Shown here piece after piece: positions 1-10,616 of a stretch of DNA of 64,000 nucleotides. The stretch is from Pseudomonadota bacterium (GTDB lineage Bacteria; Pseudomonadota; Gammaproteobacteria; Burkholderiales; Gallionellaceae), in NCBI GenBank assembly GCA_021848465.1, contig JAJZUP010000004.1, forward strand, positions 62,001 to 126,000, given 5' to 3'. Below the pieces are notes generated by a model that saw only the letters and a list, made by a program, of their open reading frames with translations, did no database searches and was not told the origin of the DNA. The stretch's first letter is position 1, and each line of letters begins with the position of its first letter. Position numbers and translations under genes: made by a program.

Positions 1-783
1 CAGTTGCGAGAGCGCATGCCAGTCCAGCCAGAGCTTGTTGCCCTGCAATGCCGAGAATTGCTTGACCTGCAACTCCTGTTCGCGCGCCAGTGTCTTCCAG
101 GCGATGCGCGGCAGGCTGTCGCCGCTCACATAATTGCGCAGTCCGGAAAAATCCTCATCGCCTTGCGCACTGCGCGTTCCGGTCAGGTCTCCCGCGGCGG
201 CTTGCTCCGGAAGCAGCTGCGGCGCGGCAGGTTGCGGATACACCAGGCAGCGGGTGTCGAAATGCAGGTAGGTCCAGGCGTGGAACAGGCCCAGCGGGAA
301 TTCGCTGTACAGCGTCAGTTGACCGCTATCCAGCCAGCCGCGCTGGCGTGCCGGGATGGCAAGCTGGATCGCGCTGTCGCTGCGCGCGGGCAGGTCGAAT
401 ACCGTGCCGTGCCCGGCGTCGTCATGCAGGTGCAGGCGGTAGCGCGCGAACGGCGTGGGATTGGCGAAGTGGAACAGGAAATGCGCGTTGTCACCGGCGA
501 ACACCGGCAGGTTGCGTCCGGCGCGGATTTCGATGCGTGCCATGTTGCGGAAGGTGTGCAGCATGCTCATGCCGCTGGCGGCCGCCAGCAGGAACGTCAG
601 GGCATAGCCCAGGCTCAGGCCGTAATTGATGTCGCCCAGCAGCATCAGCACCAGCACGCCGGCAAAGCCCAGCCCCTGGCGCGAAGGCACGATGTAAATG
701 CGGCGCTGGTTGAGCACGACGGTGCCGGACTCGGTGGTGCGGCGGAACGCCCAGTTACGGAATTTTTGTCTGAAGGACAGCAC
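1..783 (-). CDS. DUF58 domain-containing protein (partial, N-terminal part)
   Basis: The reverse strand reads open from a GTG at 783 to the window edge (261 codons), preceded in frame by a TGA. The N-terminus is basic and is followed by two hydrophobic stretches (about residues 36-75, including the LGFAGVLVLMLLGD and ALTFLLAAASG segments). After these comes an extracytoplasmic beta-rich part, and near the window edge GDxxRxIxWKxxAR-like residues (SGDSLPRIAWKTLARE), which are typical of DUF58/MoxR-associated proteins. In known families such proteins lie next to MoxR AAA ATPases and transglutaminases, but those would lie outside the window. The C-terminal half is missing. I see no good ribosome binding site for the GTG, so the exact start is uncertain. 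It is transcribed divergently from sdhC. Confidence 0.75.
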   Translation of the reverse strand, partial: MLSFRQKFRNWAFRRTTESGTVVLNQRRIYIVPSRQGLGFAGVLVLMLLGDINYGLSLGYALTFLLAAASGMSMLHTFRNMARIEIRAGRNLPVFAGDNAHFLFHFANPTPFARYRLHLHDDAGHGTVFDLPARSDSAIQLAIPARQRGWLDSGQLTLYSEFPLGLFHAWTYLHFDTRCLVYPQPAAPQLLPEQAAAGDLTGTRSAQGDEDFSGLRNYVSGDSLPRIAWKTLAREQELQVKQFSALQGNKLWLDWHALSQL

Positions 784-940
784 GGCTCACAAGCTCGGAT
801 AAGGAGGGGACAGGGGGCACGCTACCTTGATGCATGCAGTGCGTCAACCGTTCGCATCACACCCGGATAGGGTTGCGGCGTGGTACAAAACATGGACTTC
901 GGGTGTAAGATATGAACCGTTTCTGCAAACCTAAAAAAAC
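784..940. promoter_or_regulatory. Divergent intergenic region upstream of sdhC
   Basis: This 157-bp gap separates the divergent DUF58 and sdhC genes and must hold their promoters. A TAAGAT at 906-911, preceded by TG, could be a -10 element for sdhC, but I see no convincing -35 box at normal spacing. sdhC has only an A-rich leader and no clear Shine-Dalgarno sequence. Confidence 0.35.
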
Positions 941-1315
941 ATGAACAGGAAACGCCCAAAACATCTGGCTTTGCATCAGATCCGGCTGCCGCTGGCCGGT
1001 TATGTCTCCATCCTGCATCGTATCAGCGGTGCGCTGCTGTTCCTGGCGCTACCCCTGTTGTTGTGGATGCTGTATGCCAGCCTGCGCTCAATCGAGACTT
1101 ACACCGCGTTAACAACAATCTTCCTGCACCCGCTGGCGAAACTGGGAATGCTGCTCGTGCTGTGGGCATTCCTGCATCACTTCTGCGCCGGCATCCGCTA
1201 TCTGGCCATCGACCTCCGTTTGGCCTCCAGCCTGGCGCGAGCACGCGCCAGCAGTGTCTGGGTGATGATTGTCAGCCTGGCGCTGACATTGCTGATCGGG
1301 GTGAAGCTATGGTGA
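941..1315 (+). CDS. sdhC: Succinate dehydrogenase cytochrome b556 subunit (SdhC)
   Basis: Membrane anchor subunit of complex II, 124 residues, the usual size. It has three hydrophobic helices (about 31-50, 64-85 and 103-123), the family signature HRISG at residues 26-30 (quinone-site region), and HHFCAGIRYL around 80-89, which contains the histidine that usually ligates haem b. With SdhD it anchors the SdhAB head and passes electrons to quinone. The gene overlaps sdhD by 7 bp, so the two are probably translationally coupled. It is the first gene of the TCA operon. Confidence 0.95.
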   Translation: MNRKRPKHLALHQIRLPLAGYVSILHRISGALLFLALPLLLWMLYASLRSIETYTALTTIFLHPLAKLGMLLVLWAFLHHFCAGIRYLAIDLRLASSLARARASSVWVMIVSLALTLLIGVKLW

Positions 1316-1656
1316 ATCGTGTCGTAACCGGTGCGCATTACGGCCTGCGCGACTGGCTCGTGCAGCGCGTGACCGCCGCCGTGATGGCCGTGTATGTGCT
1401 GTCGCTTGCGGGGTGGCTGCTGGTGCAGCCGCAGCTTGACTACGATGCATGGACCGGACTCTTTGCCAGCAACATCATGCGCAGTTTTACCATGCTGTTC
1501 CTGCTGAGCCTGTTCTACCATGCCTGGATCGGGGTGCGCGACATCGTGATGGATTATGTCCATCCTGCCGGCCTGCGGCTGCTGGCGCATGTGCTGGTGA
1601 TCCTGGCGCTGGTGATGTATGTGATCTGGGCAGTGCAGATTTTGTGGGGGCTATAG
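1309..1656 (+). CDS. sdhD: Succinate dehydrogenase hydrophobic membrane anchor (SdhD)
   Basis: 115 residues from the ATG at 1309, which overlaps the end of sdhC. An upstream in-frame ATG at 1063 would lie deep inside sdhC and is rejected. Three membrane helices are visible (about 21-41, 54-75 and 90-113). The motif [13 protein letters not shown] (71-83) is characteristic of SdhD and carries haem/quinone-site residues. It partners SdhC in complex II. Four bases separate it from sdhA. Confidence 0.95.
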   Translation: MVNRVVTGAHYGLRDWLVQRVTAAVMAVYVLSLAGWLLVQPQLDYDAWTGLFASNIMRSFTMLFLLSLFYHAWIGVRDIVMDYVHPAGLRLLAHVLVILALVMYVIWAVQILWGL

Positions 1657-1660
1657 CAAG

Positions 1661-3424
1661 ATGGGGATCGCCAAGCGTACGTTTGATGTGGTGGTAGTCG
1701 GTGCCGGCGGCGCCGGCATGCGCGCAGCACTGCAACTGGCCCAGGCCGGGCTGAAGGTGGCGGTGCTGTCCAAGGTGTTTCCTACCCGCTCGCACACGGT
1801 CGCGGCGCAGGGTGGAATCGCTGCCTCGCTCGGTAATGTGAAGGAAGACAACTGGCATTGGCATATGTACGACACGGTGAAAGGCTCGGATTACCTGGGC
1901 GACCAGGATGCGATCGAGTTCATGTGCCGCGCCGCGCCCGAGGTGGTATACGAGTTGGAGCATTTCGGCATGCCGTTCGACCGCCTCGACAACGGCAAGA
2001 TCTACCAGCGCCCGTTCGGCGGGCACATGCAGGATTACGGCAAGACGCCGGTCGACCGCGCCTGCGCCGCGGCCGACCGCACCGGCCATGCGCTGCTGCA
2101 TACGCTGTACCAGAAGAATGTGCAGGCCAACACCAACTTTTTCATCGAGTGGATGGCGCTGGACCTGATCCGCGACGATGACGGCGATGTGCTGGGCGTG
2201 GTGGCGATGGAGATCGAAACCAGCGAGGTGATGATCCTGCATGCACGCGCGACGCTGTTTGCCACCGGAGGGGCTGGGCGCATTTTCTCTGCCAGCACCA
2301 ATGCCTACATCAACACCGGCGACGGGCTGGGCATGGCGGCGCGCGCCGGCATCCCCCTCGAGGATATGGAGTTTTACCAGTTCCACCCGACCGGCGTGCA
2401 CGGCGCCGGGGTGCTGATTACCGAAGGCGTGCGCGGTGAGGGCGGCTACCTGGTGAACAAGGATGGCGAGCGCTTCATGCCACGCTATGCGCCGAACGCG
2501 AAGGACCTGGCCAGCCGTGACGTGGTGGCGCGCGCGATGGCAACCGAGATCAAGGAGGGGCGCGGGTGCGGGCCGCATGCCGACCATGTGCTGCTCAAGC
2601 TCGATCATCTCGGCGACGATGTGATCCGCCATCGCCTGCCCGGCATCCGCGACATTGCGCTGAAATTTGCCCATGTCGATCCGGCGCGCGCGCCGATCCC
2701 GGTGGTGCCGACCGCGCATTACATGATGGGCGGCATCCCGACCAATTACCACGGACAGGTGGTGGCGCCGCACCGTACCGCACCGGAAGACGTGGTGCAG
2801 GGCTTTTATGCGGTGGGCGAATGCGCCTGCGTGTCGGTGCATGGCGCCAACCGTCTCGGCTGTAACTCGCTGCTCGACCTGATCGTGTTTGGTCGTGCCG
2901 CCGGTCGCCAGATCATCGAAGACCTGAAGGCCAATCCGCACCACAAGCCGCTGCCGGCCGATGCGGCAGAGCGGCCATTGGCGCGGCTGGCACGCCTGGA
3001 GGCGCAGAAAGACGGCGAGCGCGTCGCCGATGTCGGCGATGCGATGCGCCGGACAATGCAGCAGCATTGCGGCGTGTTCCGCTTTCCCGACCTGCTGGCC
3101 GAAGGCGCGCGCAAGATCGTGGAAGTCGCTGAGCGGGCGCGGTACACCGAGATCCGGGACAAGAGCCGTGTGTTCAATACGGCGCGCGTCGAGGCGCTGG
3201 AGCTGGACAACCTGATCGAGGTGGCGCAGGCCACGATGATTGCCGCCGAGGCGCGCAAGGAGAGCCGTGGAGCACATGCGCGCGAGGACTTCCCGGAGCG
3301 CGATGACAAGAACTGGCTCAAGCATTCGCTGTATTACAGTGAGGGACGCAGGCTGGACTACAAACCGGTGCGCCTGAAACCGCTGACAGTGGAGTCCTTT
3401 CCGCTGAAAGCGCGGGTTTATTGA
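1661..3424 (+). CDS. sdhA: Succinate dehydrogenase flavoprotein subunit (SdhA)
   Basis: 587 residues, full length for the family. It has an N-terminal dinucleotide-binding motif [10 protein letters not shown] (about 14-23), the flavinylation site [10 protein letters not shown] with His45 as predicted covalent FAD attachment residue, the active-site segments HPTGVHGAG and [15 protein letters not shown], and the C-terminal FAD-binding [13 protein letters not shown]. It oxidises succinate to fumarate and passes electrons to SdhB. SdhB is not the next gene: it lies 23 kb downstream at 26680, beyond a signalling/corrinoid island. The protein itself looks intact, so the split has not truncated it. 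Confidence 0.97.
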   Translation: MGIAKRTFDVVVVGAGGAGMRAALQLAQAGLKVAVLSKVFPTRSHTVAAQGGIAASLGNVKEDNWHWHMYDTVKGSDYLGDQDAIEFMCRAAPEVVYELEHFGMPFDRLDNGKIYQRPFGGHMQDYGKTPVDRACAAADRTGHALLHTLYQKNVQANTNFFIEWMALDLIRDDDGDVLGVVAMEIETSEVMILHARATLFATGGAGRIFSASTNAYINTGDGLGMAARAGIPLEDMEFYQFHPTGVHGAGVLITEGVRGEGGYLVNKDGERFMPRYAPNAKDLASRDVVARAMATEIKEGRGCGPHADHVLLKLDHLGDDVIRHRLPGIRDIALKFAHVDPARAPIPVVPTAHYMMGGIPTNYHGQVVAPHRTAPEDVVQGFYAVGECACVSVHGANRLGCNSLLDLIVFGRAAGRQIIEDLKANPHHKPLPADAAERPLARLARLEAQKDGERVADVGDAMRRTMQQHCGVFRFPDLLAEGARKIVEVAERARYTEIRDKSRVFNTARVEALELDNLIEVAQATMIAAEARKESRGAHAREDFPERDDKNWLKHSLYYSEGRRLDYKPVRLKPLTVESFPLKARVY

Positions 3425-3456
3425 AGGGTGGGTGGATACTAGGAGAGGGAGCAACC

Positions 3457-4755
3457 TTGAATATCCTGATGCTGGAAGACAATGCCCTTGATGCCGAGCT
3501 GTGCGTGCGCACATTGAAAGGCGCCGGGCTCGATTTTTCCTACCAGCGCGTGGAGACGCGCGCTGCCTTTGAGGCGGCACTGCAGGAGTTTCATCCAGAC
3601 CTGGTGCTGTCCGACTTCAGTCTGCCCGCCTATAACGGTGCCGATGCGCTGCGCCATGTCAGGGAGGTTGCCCCGGACACTCCCGTGATCATGTTGACCG
3701 GTGCGCTGGGCGAAGAGGCGGCGGTTGAGCTGTTGAATGCCGGTGCACGGGACTATGTGTTGAAGGATCGCCTCGTACGCCTGCCCCATGCCATTGAACG
3801 GGTTCTTGCAGAAACCGAGCTGGAAAGGCAGCGGCGCGAGTCGGTGCGCCTGCTGCGCGAAAGCGAAGCCAAATTCAAGAACATCCTGGACCATGCCCCG
3901 ATCGGTATTGCTGTTGCGAAACTGGACGGCCGGATCATCGAGGCCAACCAGTCCCTGAGCCGCCTGCTCGGCTACCGGCGCGACGCCCTGCTGAAAATGG
4001 GCATCATGGATTTGGTATACAAGGATGATCTGCCCGTGATGCAGGACAGTTTGCAGCGCCTGCTGGCACGGCAGGTGGAGTCCTTCCATCTGGAAGGGCG
4101 TTTTGCCTGTGCCGAGGGCCACGCAGTCTGGGTGCAGATCACCGCTTCGCGGCTGGACGACGGGGTGGACGAGGCCGCAAACCTGATCCTGCAGGTCGAG
4201 GATATTACCGAGCGCAAACGCAGCCAGGACGAGATCAGGCAGCTTGCCTACTATGATGTGCTCACCGGCCTGCCGAACCGCCGCCTGCTGCTCGATCGCA
4301 TGAACCAGTCCATCGCCCAGGCCCAGCGTCACCAGCGCTCGCTCGCGGTGATGTTCTTCGACCTGGACCATTTCAAGGAAATCAACGACACGCTTGGGCA
4401 TGATGTTGGCGACGAGCTGCTGAAAGTGGTGGCCGAACGCCTGGAAATTTGCGTCCGGGTTGGCGATACCGTTTCCAGGCAGGGTGGGGATGAGTTCGTC
4501 ATCATCCTTTCTGAAATAGCCAAGCCGCAGGATGCCGCCCTGGTGGCCCAGAAAATCCTGAAGGTGGTGGGCACGCCGGTTGTGATCTGCGAGCATAAGC
4601 TGAATGTCACCGCCAGCATTGGCGTGGCCGTGTATGCGACCGACAGTGCCGACGATGCCGCGCGCCTGATGAAAAAAGCCGATGTGGCGATGTATGAGGC
4701 CAAGGAGGCGGGGCGGAATACGTTCCGTTTCTATGAGAGCACAGACGAAACCTGA
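3457..4755 (+). CDS. Response regulator with PAS and GGDEF domains (diguanylate cyclase)
   Basis: 432 residues from a TTG at 3457, chosen because AGGAGAGGGA (3441-3450) lies 6 bases upstream. A longer reading from TTG 3421 would start on the sdhA stop codon. Domains: REC (about 1-120) with phosphoacceptor Asp53 in LSDFSLP; PAS (about 140-255) ending in DITERK; GGDEF (about 265-430) with GGDEF at 343-347 and an RxxD inhibitory-site motif (RVGD) just upstream. Predicted to make c-di-GMP when phosphorylated by one of the island kinases. It is the first island gene, and its REC domain resembles that of the last island gene (the HD-GYP protein at 25085), suggesting a synthesis/degradation pair. 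Confidence 0.9.
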   Translation: MNILMLEDNALDAELCVRTLKGAGLDFSYQRVETRAAFEAALQEFHPDLVLSDFSLPAYNGADALRHVREVAPDTPVIMLTGALGEEAAVELLNAGARDYVLKDRLVRLPHAIERVLAETELERQRRESVRLLRESEAKFKNILDHAPIGIAVAKLDGRIIEANQSLSRLLGYRRDALLKMGIMDLVYKDDLPVMQDSLQRLLARQVESFHLEGRFACAEGHAVWVQITASRLDDGVDEAANLILQVEDITERKRSQDEIRQLAYYDVLTGLPNRRLLLDRMNQSIAQAQRHQRSLAVMFFDLDHFKEINDTLGHDVGDELLKVVAERLEICVRVGDTVSRQGGDEFVIILSEIAKPQDAALVAQKILKVVGTPVVICEHKLNVTASIGVAVYATDSADDAARLMKKADVAMYEAKEAGRNTFRFYESTDET

Positions 4756-4872
4756 AAGGGCTTTCCGGCTGCGCGGACAGTTCCGGGAAGTGTGCGAATG
4801 CGATGATTTCGAGGGCGCCGGTGATTTTCCTGAATTGCCGGGCCACCGTTACGGCGGGAGCGGAGAAACGAT

Positions 4873-5778
4873 ATGAGTAAGTGGTGGGTGGTGTTTCTTG
4901 CTTTTGCCCTGGCGGGCTGCGGCCAGAGCGATAAGTCGAAGGCATCGGGGCCGGAATTTTCCACCCAGGCTTCGGCAAGCAGGGAGTATGTATTTGCAAT
5001 TCATCCTTTGCACAATCCGGAGCGGTTGTTTGAAATCTACCGGCCGGTGATCGAATACCTGAATCGCAATATTCCCGAGGCGAAATTCCGGCTCGAGGCT
5101 TCACGCAACTATGAGGAGTTCGAGAAAAAACTTTACGCGCGGCAGCCGGAGTTTGCCTTGCCCAATCCCTATCAGACGCTGAATTCCCTGAAACACGGCT
5201 ATCACGTCATCGCCAAGATGGGGGACGATTACAGGTTCACTGGCGTGATCCTGGTCAGGCGCGATAGCGGCATCACCAGGGTGACCGACCTGAAGGGCAA
5301 GAAGGTTTCCTATCCTGCGGCCACGGCGCTGGCCGCCACCATGATGCCGCAATATTATTTCCAGACTCACGGACTGGATGTGAGTCGCGACATCCAGAAT
5401 CGGTATGTCGGTTCGCAGGAGTCGTCGATCCTGAATGTCTATCACGGCATGACGGCGGCCGGCGCCACCTGGCCGTTGCCGTGGGATGCGTTCCAGAAGG
5501 AACACCCGGACGAGGCGAGCGCGTTGACGGTCGCCTGGGAAACTGCGCCGCTCATCAACAACGGCGTGGTGGCGCGCGATGATGTGCCGTCCGCACTGGC
5601 CGCCAAAGTGGCGCACTTGCTGGATAGCCTGCACACTTCGGCCGAGGGGCGCGCCATGTTGGCGCGCATGCCGCTGTCGCGTTTCGAACTGGCTGACGAC
5701 AAGCGCTACGATGTCATCAAGGATTTCCTGGCGGCATTCAGCCGCAGCGTGCGCCCGCTGGAAAGCGAGAAAAAATGA
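4873..5778 (+). CDS. PhnD-like phosphate/phosphonate-type substrate-binding lipoprotein (orphan)
   Basis: 301 residues. A lipoprotein signal peptide ends in LAGC with Cys16 as lipidation site, so it is anchored in the periplasm. The body matches the PhnD/PtxB class of type II binding proteins: the [24 protein letters not shown] opening, a [19 protein letters not shown] hinge segment and [11 protein letters not shown] in the second lobe. No ABC permease or ATPase gene is nearby. The stop overlaps the start of kinase 1 (ATGA), so I infer a sensory role, delivering a bound ligand signal to that kinase. The ligand cannot be read from sequence; phosphonate is only the family default. Confidence 0.85.
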   Translation: MSKWWVVFLAFALAGCGQSDKSKASGPEFSTQASASREYVFAIHPLHNPERLFEIYRPVIEYLNRNIPEAKFRLEASRNYEEFEKKLYARQPEFALPNPYQTLNSLKHGYHVIAKMGDDYRFTGVILVRRDSGITRVTDLKGKKVSYPAATALAATMMPQYYFQTHGLDVSRDIQNRYVGSQESSILNVYHGMTAAGATWPLPWDAFQKEHPDEASALTVAWETAPLINNGVVARDDVPSALAAKVAHLLDSLHTSAEGRAMLARMPLSRFELADDKRYDVIKDFLAAFSRSVRPLESEKK

Positions 5779-8700
5779 AGCTGCTACCATTGCAATTCTT
5801 GCTGTCAGGCTCGTTCACGCGCCAGATCGTGCTGGTCTTCACCATCGGCTTTTTTATCCTCGTCAGCGGTTTTTCCGTTTACATGGTGCGTAGCGAAAAG
5901 GCATTTCTTTACCGTGACGGCAACGAAAACGTCAATAGCCTGGCGGACACACTTGCGGCCAGCTCGCTGCCCTGGGTGCTGGCAAACGATGTGGCCGGGC
6001 TGCGCGAGATCATGGTCGCGTTCAAGGATCACCCGTACTTGCGCTATGCGCTGATTGTTTCCCCGTCCGGACGGGTGATTGCGCATACCGATGCAAGCAA
6101 AATTGGCCTGTTCGTATCCGACACTGCCAGCCTGGACTTGCTCAAGGCGGCGCCGCAGAAGCGGATGCTGGTGAATGACGATTCCGTCGTGGATGTGGCT
6201 GCGCCGATCATGCTGCAAGGGCGCTGCATCGGTTGGGTCAGGGTGGCGCAAGGTCGGGAGGGGGCTAATACCAATTTGCGCAACATGATGGCGATCAGCG
6301 CCGTCTTTGTACTGTTGGCTACCGCCTTATCGCTGATTGCCGCCTTCATGATTGTCAAGCGCCTGGGGCGTCGCATCGGGGGGCTGGCGGAGGTCGCGCG
6401 GCAAGTGCGGGCCGGGAATTTCAATATTCGTGCTGGCGAGGACGGGCGCGATGAAATTGCCGGCTTGGGCACCAGTTTCAACCGGATGCTGGATGCCTTG
6501 GAGCGCAGCATGGCCGAGCGCAAGGCCGCCGAGCAGGAAGTGGCGCGGCTGGCGCTGCGCAACAAGCTGATTCTGGATTCTGCGGGTGACGGGATCTATG
6601 GCCTGGATAGCGAGGGGCGATGCACCTTCATCAATCCTGCCGGTGCAAGGCTGTTCGGATTCAGCATGGAGGAGCTTATCGGGCGACCCAGCCACGCCAT
6701 GATCCACCATACCAAGGCTGACGGGCAGCCTTATCCGCAGGAGGAATGCCCGGTCCAGGCGGTATTCAGTCAGGGGAAGATGCATTACGGCGAGGATGTC
6801 TACTGGCGCAAGGACGGCAGCAGCTTTCCGGTCGAATACATCAGTACGCCGATCATCGAGGGCGGCGTGACCACCGGTGCGGTGGTCATGTTCCGCGACA
6901 TTACCGAGCGCAAGCGGAACGAACAGTCCATTTTCGAGGCGCAGCAGGTGTTTCGCACGCTGGTCGAGAATTCTCCGGACATCATTACGCGCTATGACCG
7001 CGACTGCAAGAGATCATATGTCAACCCTGCCTATTTGAAGGCAGCCGAGCTGGATAAAGCGATGCTGATGGGAGTCACTCCGGTTCAGCGTTCCCCGCTG
7101 CCTCCAGCCAGCGCAGAGGCGCTTCAGCAGTTATTGCGCAGGGTGCTGGATAGCGGGACGGTGGATTCGATTGATGTGGTATGGCCGAAGGCCGACCACA
7201 TCAATCACTGGTACAACATCTACGCCTTCCCGGAATATGACCGCGTGGGAAGGGTAGTGAGCGTGATGACCGTTTCCCGCGACATCACTCCGCGCAAGCA
7301 GGCTGAGGAGGGCTTGCGCGAGAAGGAGCGGCATGCCCGCTCCCTGTTGCGCCTTTCCCGGGACCTGGAGCTTTCCCAGACTTATGGGCAGGCTATCGCT
7401 GCGGCCCAGGATGAGGTGCGCGAGGTGATTGGCTACAACAGCGTATGGGTATATTTACTGAGCGACGACAGGAAATATTTGAAAGCGCTGGCAGCGGGAG
7501 GGGCGGAGTCCGACTATGTCATGTCCGAGGAGGGAACCGCGACACTGACCATAGCCGGTGATCCGATGCTGGAAGAAATCGCTGCTGCCAGGGATATTGT
7601 CGTAGTCGAGGATGCGCGTACCGATTCGCGCACCAACAAGGAAATTGTTGCGACCATGAAGTTGCGGACCATCGTGAATGTTCCGGTGATTTTCATGGAT
7701 AAAAGGCTTGGCTCCATCGGGACCGGGACTTTCGGCGATGAGGGCGTGCGTGTGCCGAGCGCAGCAGAACAGGAATACTTGCGCACGCTGGCCAGCCAGA
7801 TGGCTGTGACTTTTGACCGCATTCACCTGCAGGCCCAGCGCAATAAGGCAGAGCAGGAATTGAGAAAACTCAACACTGATTTTGTCATCTTGCTGGAAAA
7901 CACCGGTGACTTTATCTATTTCAAGGATAAGGATGGTCGCATCATATTCTGCAGCCAGACGCTGGCTGGAATTACTGGGCATGCAAGTTGGCGCGACATG
8001 GTCGGCAAGCACGATATGGAGATATTCCCTCCCGATACTGCGCGTATCTATTACGAGGAGGAGTTGCCGATTTTCCGCGAAGGCAAGCCGCTGCTGAACA
8101 AAACGGACCCCTATTACGATCAGGGGGGCGGCAAGCGCTGGGTGAGCACCAACAAGTGGCCGGTATTCGCAGAAGATGGCAAGACTGTGATCGGCATATT
8201 TGGCATCAGCCGCGACATTACCGAGCTGAAAGAGGCGCAAGACAAAATTGGCGAACTGAACCGCGATCTGGAGCGCCGCGTTGAAGAGCGCACCGCGCAA
8301 CTGGAGGCGGCGAACAAGGAACTGGAGGCCTTCTCCTACTCGGTGTCGCATGACTTGCGCGCGCCGTTGCGAGCAATCGACGGCTTCTCGCGCATCGTGC
8401 TGGACGAATACGCGGACAAGCTGGACGACGAAGGCAAGCGGCTGCTGAACATCGTGCGCAACAACTCGAACCGGATGGCGCAGCTGATCGACGACATCCT
8501 GCAATTCTCGCGCACCGGTCGGCTGGAAATTGCGTTCACCCAGGTCGACATGTCCGGCTTGGCACACGAAGTGGCGCAAGAGCTGCAGGAAGCCGCGCCG
8601 AACCCTGCGCTGGAAATCCGCATCGGCGAACTGCCGCAAGTGAACGGCGACCGCACCATGCTGCGACAAGTCTTCGTGAACCTGCTGGCGAACGCGATCA

Positions 8701-8996
8701 AATTCAGCCGCGCGCGCGAACTGCCGGTGGTTGAAGTCAAGGCGGAGCGCAGCGGAGAGGAAATCGTCTACTCGGTGCGGGACAATGGCGCCGGGTTTGA
8801 CATGCGCTACCAGGAGAAACTGTTCGGGGTCTTCCAGCGGCTGCACACAGTGGAGGAATTCGAGGGTACCGGGATTGGGCTGGCGATCGTGAAGCGCATC
8901 GTGACACGGCACGGCGGTCGGGTGTGGGCCGAAGGCAAAGTCGGTGAGGGAGCCGTGGTTTATTTCGCGTTGCCGGCTGCGGAGCAGACGCCATGA
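5775..8996 (+). CDS. Membrane hybrid-sensor histidine kinase 1 (HAMP-PAS-PAS-GAF-PAS-HisKA-HATPase)
   Basis: 1073 residues. Order: membrane helix (about 18-38), periplasmic sensor (40-170), second helix (171-195), HAMP (196-250), PAS (262-380), PAS (390-510), GAF (515-690), PAS (700-825), coiled coil, HisKA with His859 in VSHDLRAP, and HATPase with the N box NLLANAIKF and G boxes DNGAGF and GTGIGLAI. It has no receiver domain, so it must phosphorylate a separate regulator. It is coupled by ATGA to the upstream PhnD-like lipoprotein and by ATGA to the downstream corrinoid activator. The last 233 residues are almost identical to the same part of the kinases at 12951 and 21456, in DNA as well as protein. 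Confidence 0.92.
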   Translation: MKLLPLQFLLSGSFTRQIVLVFTIGFFILVSGFSVYMVRSEKAFLYRDGNENVNSLADTLAASSLPWVLANDVAGLREIMVAFKDHPYLRYALIVSPSGRVIAHTDASKIGLFVSDTASLDLLKAAPQKRMLVNDDSVVDVAAPIMLQGRCIGWVRVAQGREGANTNLRNMMAISAVFVLLATALSLIAAFMIVKRLGRRIGGLAEVARQVRAGNFNIRAGEDGRDEIAGLGTSFNRMLDALERSMAERKAAEQEVARLALRNKLILDSAGDGIYGLDSEGRCTFINPAGARLFGFSMEELIGRPSHAMIHHTKADGQPYPQEECPVQAVFSQGKMHYGEDVYWRKDGSSFPVEYISTPIIEGGVTTGAVVMFRDITERKRNEQSIFEAQQVFRTLVENSPDIITRYDRDCKRSYVNPAYLKAAELDKAMLMGVTPVQRSPLPPASAEALQQLLRRVLDSGTVDSIDVVWPKADHINHWYNIYAFPEYDRVGRVVSVMTVSRDITPRKQAEEGLREKERHARSLLRLSRDLELSQTYGQAIAAAQDEVREVIGYNSVWVYLLSDDRKYLKALAAGGAESDYVMSEEGTATLTIAGDPMLEEIAAARDIVVVEDARTDSRTNKEIVATMKLRTIVNVPVIFMDKRLGSIGTGTFGDEGVRVPSAAEQEYLRTLASQMAVTFDRIHLQAQRNKAEQELRKLNTDFVILLENTGDFIYFKDKDGRIIFCSQTLAGITGHASWRDMVGKHDMEIFPPDTARIYYEEELPIFREGKPLLNKTDPYYDQGGGKRWVSTNKWPVFAEDGKTVIGIFGISRDITELKEAQDKIGELNRDLERRVEERTAQLEAANKELEAFSYSVSHDLRAPLRAIDGFSRIVLDEYADKLDDEGKRLLNIVRNNSNRMAQLIDDILQFSRTGRLEIAFTQVDMSGLAHEVAQELQEAAPNPALEIRIGELPQVNGDRTMLRQVFVNLLANAIKFSRARELPVVEVKAERSGEEIVYSVRDNGAGFDMRYQEKLFGVFQRLHTVEEFEGTGIGLAIVKRIVTRHGGRVWAEGKVGEGAVVYFALPAAEQTP
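8283..8982 (+). repeat. Near-identical kinase module, copy 1 of 3
   Basis: About 700 bp coding for coiled coil, HisKA and HATPase. It recurs at 15084-15767 and 22257-22971 with only scattered base differences. It starts at GAAGAGCGCACCGCGCAACT and extends to the end of the kinase gene (GTTGCCGGCTGCGG, also present in copy 3). By eye the encoded copies 1 and 3 differ at four residues across the core. Confidence 0.9.
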
Positions 8997-10597
8997 CGTC
9001 CGCAACCCATACCGTGTTTGTTGCCACGCCGGCAGGTGAATTGCGCCTGCCCTTCCAGGCTCGGGATAACCTGCGCGACATCCTGGTTGCCGGCGGTGTT
9101 CTCATGCATTCGAATTGCGGTGGCAATGCGGTGTGCGGGCGTTGCCAGGTGCGGGTGCAGGAAAGCAGCGATCTGCCGTTTACCGCAGGCGAGCGGTTGC
9201 GGCTTTCCGGCGGGCAACTGGCTGACGGAGTGCGGCTGGCCTGCCAGCTAAAGCCGGAAAGCGATTTGCATGTGGTGGAGATCCGCCCGGTATTGCAGAT
9301 GGGGTGGCGGCCCTTGCGTGACGACGAATACGGAAGCATGCCGTTTTCAGTGGCGGGATGTGGGGGCGCAGGGCAATATGGGGTGGCGATCGATCTCGGT
9401 ACCACGCATATCCGGTTGGCGCTGTGGGACATGGCAACGGGAAGGCGTCTGGCCGGGAAAGCCGGGTTGAATCCGCAGGGAAGCTATGGCACGGATGTAC
9501 TGACGCGCTTGATGGAGGCGGCTCGTGCCGACGAGGTCGCCCAGGACTTGGGGCGATTGGTGCGCCAGGCAATTGCCGAAGCCCTGGCGGGAATCGCCGC
9601 CGAGGTCGGGCTTGGTCTGCGCGGGATTTGTCGCGTGCGAGTGGTCGGGAATACCGCCATGCTGAGCCTGCTAGCCGGGAAAAATTACGCACAACTGCTG
9701 CAGCCGGAATACTGGACGCAGCCGCTGGATTGCCAGCCGCAGGATGTTTCCTTCCTGAGCGCGGCTTGGGGCGTGGATCGCGCTGCAGATATTCGCCTGG
9801 TCAGCCCGCTCGGCGGTTTCATCGGCTCCGACCTGCTGGCGGGGGTGATTGCCACGCGTGTCATCGAGCAGGAGGCCGGAGTGCTGCTGATCGATTTCGG
9901 CACCAACTCCGAAATGGCGCTCTGGGATGGACGTATCCTGCACGTCACTTCGGCTGCCGGTGGCCCGGCCTTCGAGGGCAGCGGCATCAGTTGCGGCATG
10001 CCCGGGGAGGCTGGGGCGATCTACCGGGTCTCGCAGCACGGTTCAGCAGGATTCGATATCCGCGTATTGGGGGATGCGGAGCCGCTGGGGGTGTGCGGCT
10101 CCGGCGTTGTGGATGCCATCGCATGGCTGCGCTGCAATGGCCGGCTGGACAAGGTCGGGCGCTTCATCCCGCGCGACAACGCCGGGTTTGTGCTGCACGA
10201 TGGGGTGCAGCGAATTGAGCTGCGGCCAGCCGACATTGATGTATTGCAACGGGCCAAGGCGGCGATCGGCGCCGGGGTGCGCTGGCTGTGCCGCAAGGCA
10301 GGGGTGCGACTGGATAGGGTGCATACGGTTTATGCTTGCGGCGCGTTCGGCCGACTGCTCGATGCCGAGCATGCCCGGCAGATCGGTCTGCTTCCCCCGT
10401 TAGCTTCCGCCGCCGTGAAGACGGAAGGCAATGCCGCACTGGCCGGTTGCGAGGCATTGCTGCTCGCGCCCGAAGCGGAACGGATGCGGGAGGCGGTGGT
10501 GCGGGCGGTCAGGGTGTATAACCTGGCCGAGGATGCTGATTTCGAGACGCTGTTCGTGGAAAACCTGTATCTGCAGCCGATGCTGCTTGACCAATAA
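8993..10597 (+). CDS. Ferredoxin-ASKHA corrinoid reductive activator (RACE/RamA-like, DUF4445)
   Basis: 534 residues. The N-terminal 2Fe-2S ferredoxin domain (1-100) has Cys42, Cys48, Cys51 and Cys84 in the plant-type C-x5-C-x2-C ... C arrangement. An actin/Hsp70-like (ASKHA) ATPase follows, with [14 protein letters not shown] (131-144, phosphate-1 loop), [13 protein letters not shown] and [10 protein letters not shown]. This is the architecture of the activators that reduce inactive Co(II) corrinoid back to Co(I) at the cost of ATP. The gene overlaps kinase 1 by ATGA and lies 19 bp upstream of the corrinoid protein, its likely substrate. Such activators are usual in anaerobes, so the cell probably faces low oxygen when this operates. 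Confidence 0.9.
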   Translation: MTSATHTVFVATPAGELRLPFQARDNLRDILVAGGVLMHSNCGGNAVCGRCQVRVQESSDLPFTAGERLRLSGGQLADGVRLACQLKPESDLHVVEIRPVLQMGWRPLRDDEYGSMPFSVAGCGGAGQYGVAIDLGTTHIRLALWDMATGRRLAGKAGLNPQGSYGTDVLTRLMEAARADEVAQDLGRLVRQAIAEALAGIAAEVGLGLRGICRVRVVGNTAMLSLLAGKNYAQLLQPEYWTQPLDCQPQDVSFLSAAWGVDRAADIRLVSPLGGFIGSDLLAGVIATRVIEQEAGVLLIDFGTNSEMALWDGRILHVTSAAGGPAFEGSGISCGMPGEAGAIYRVSQHGSAGFDIRVLGDAEPLGVCGSGVVDAIAWLRCNGRLDKVGRFIPRDNAGFVLHDGVQRIELRPADIDVLQRAKAAIGAGVRWLCRKAGVRLDRVHTVYACGAFGRLLDAEHARQIGLLPPLASAAVKTEGNAALAGCEALLLAPEAERMREAVVRAVRVYNLAEDADFETLFVENLYLQPMLLDQ

Positions 10598-10616
10598 CGG
10601 CAGGAAGGGGGACATC

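Noticed and set aside
4-870. 288-residue plus-strand open frame at the left end
   Set aside because: Gln/Arg/Ala-rich antisense shadow of the DUF58 gene on the minus strand, which has a recognisable protein family.
1487-3580. 697-residue minus-strand frame
   Set aside because: Antisense of sdhA and its flanks with the His/Arg/Gln-rich composition typical of GC-rich shadow frames.
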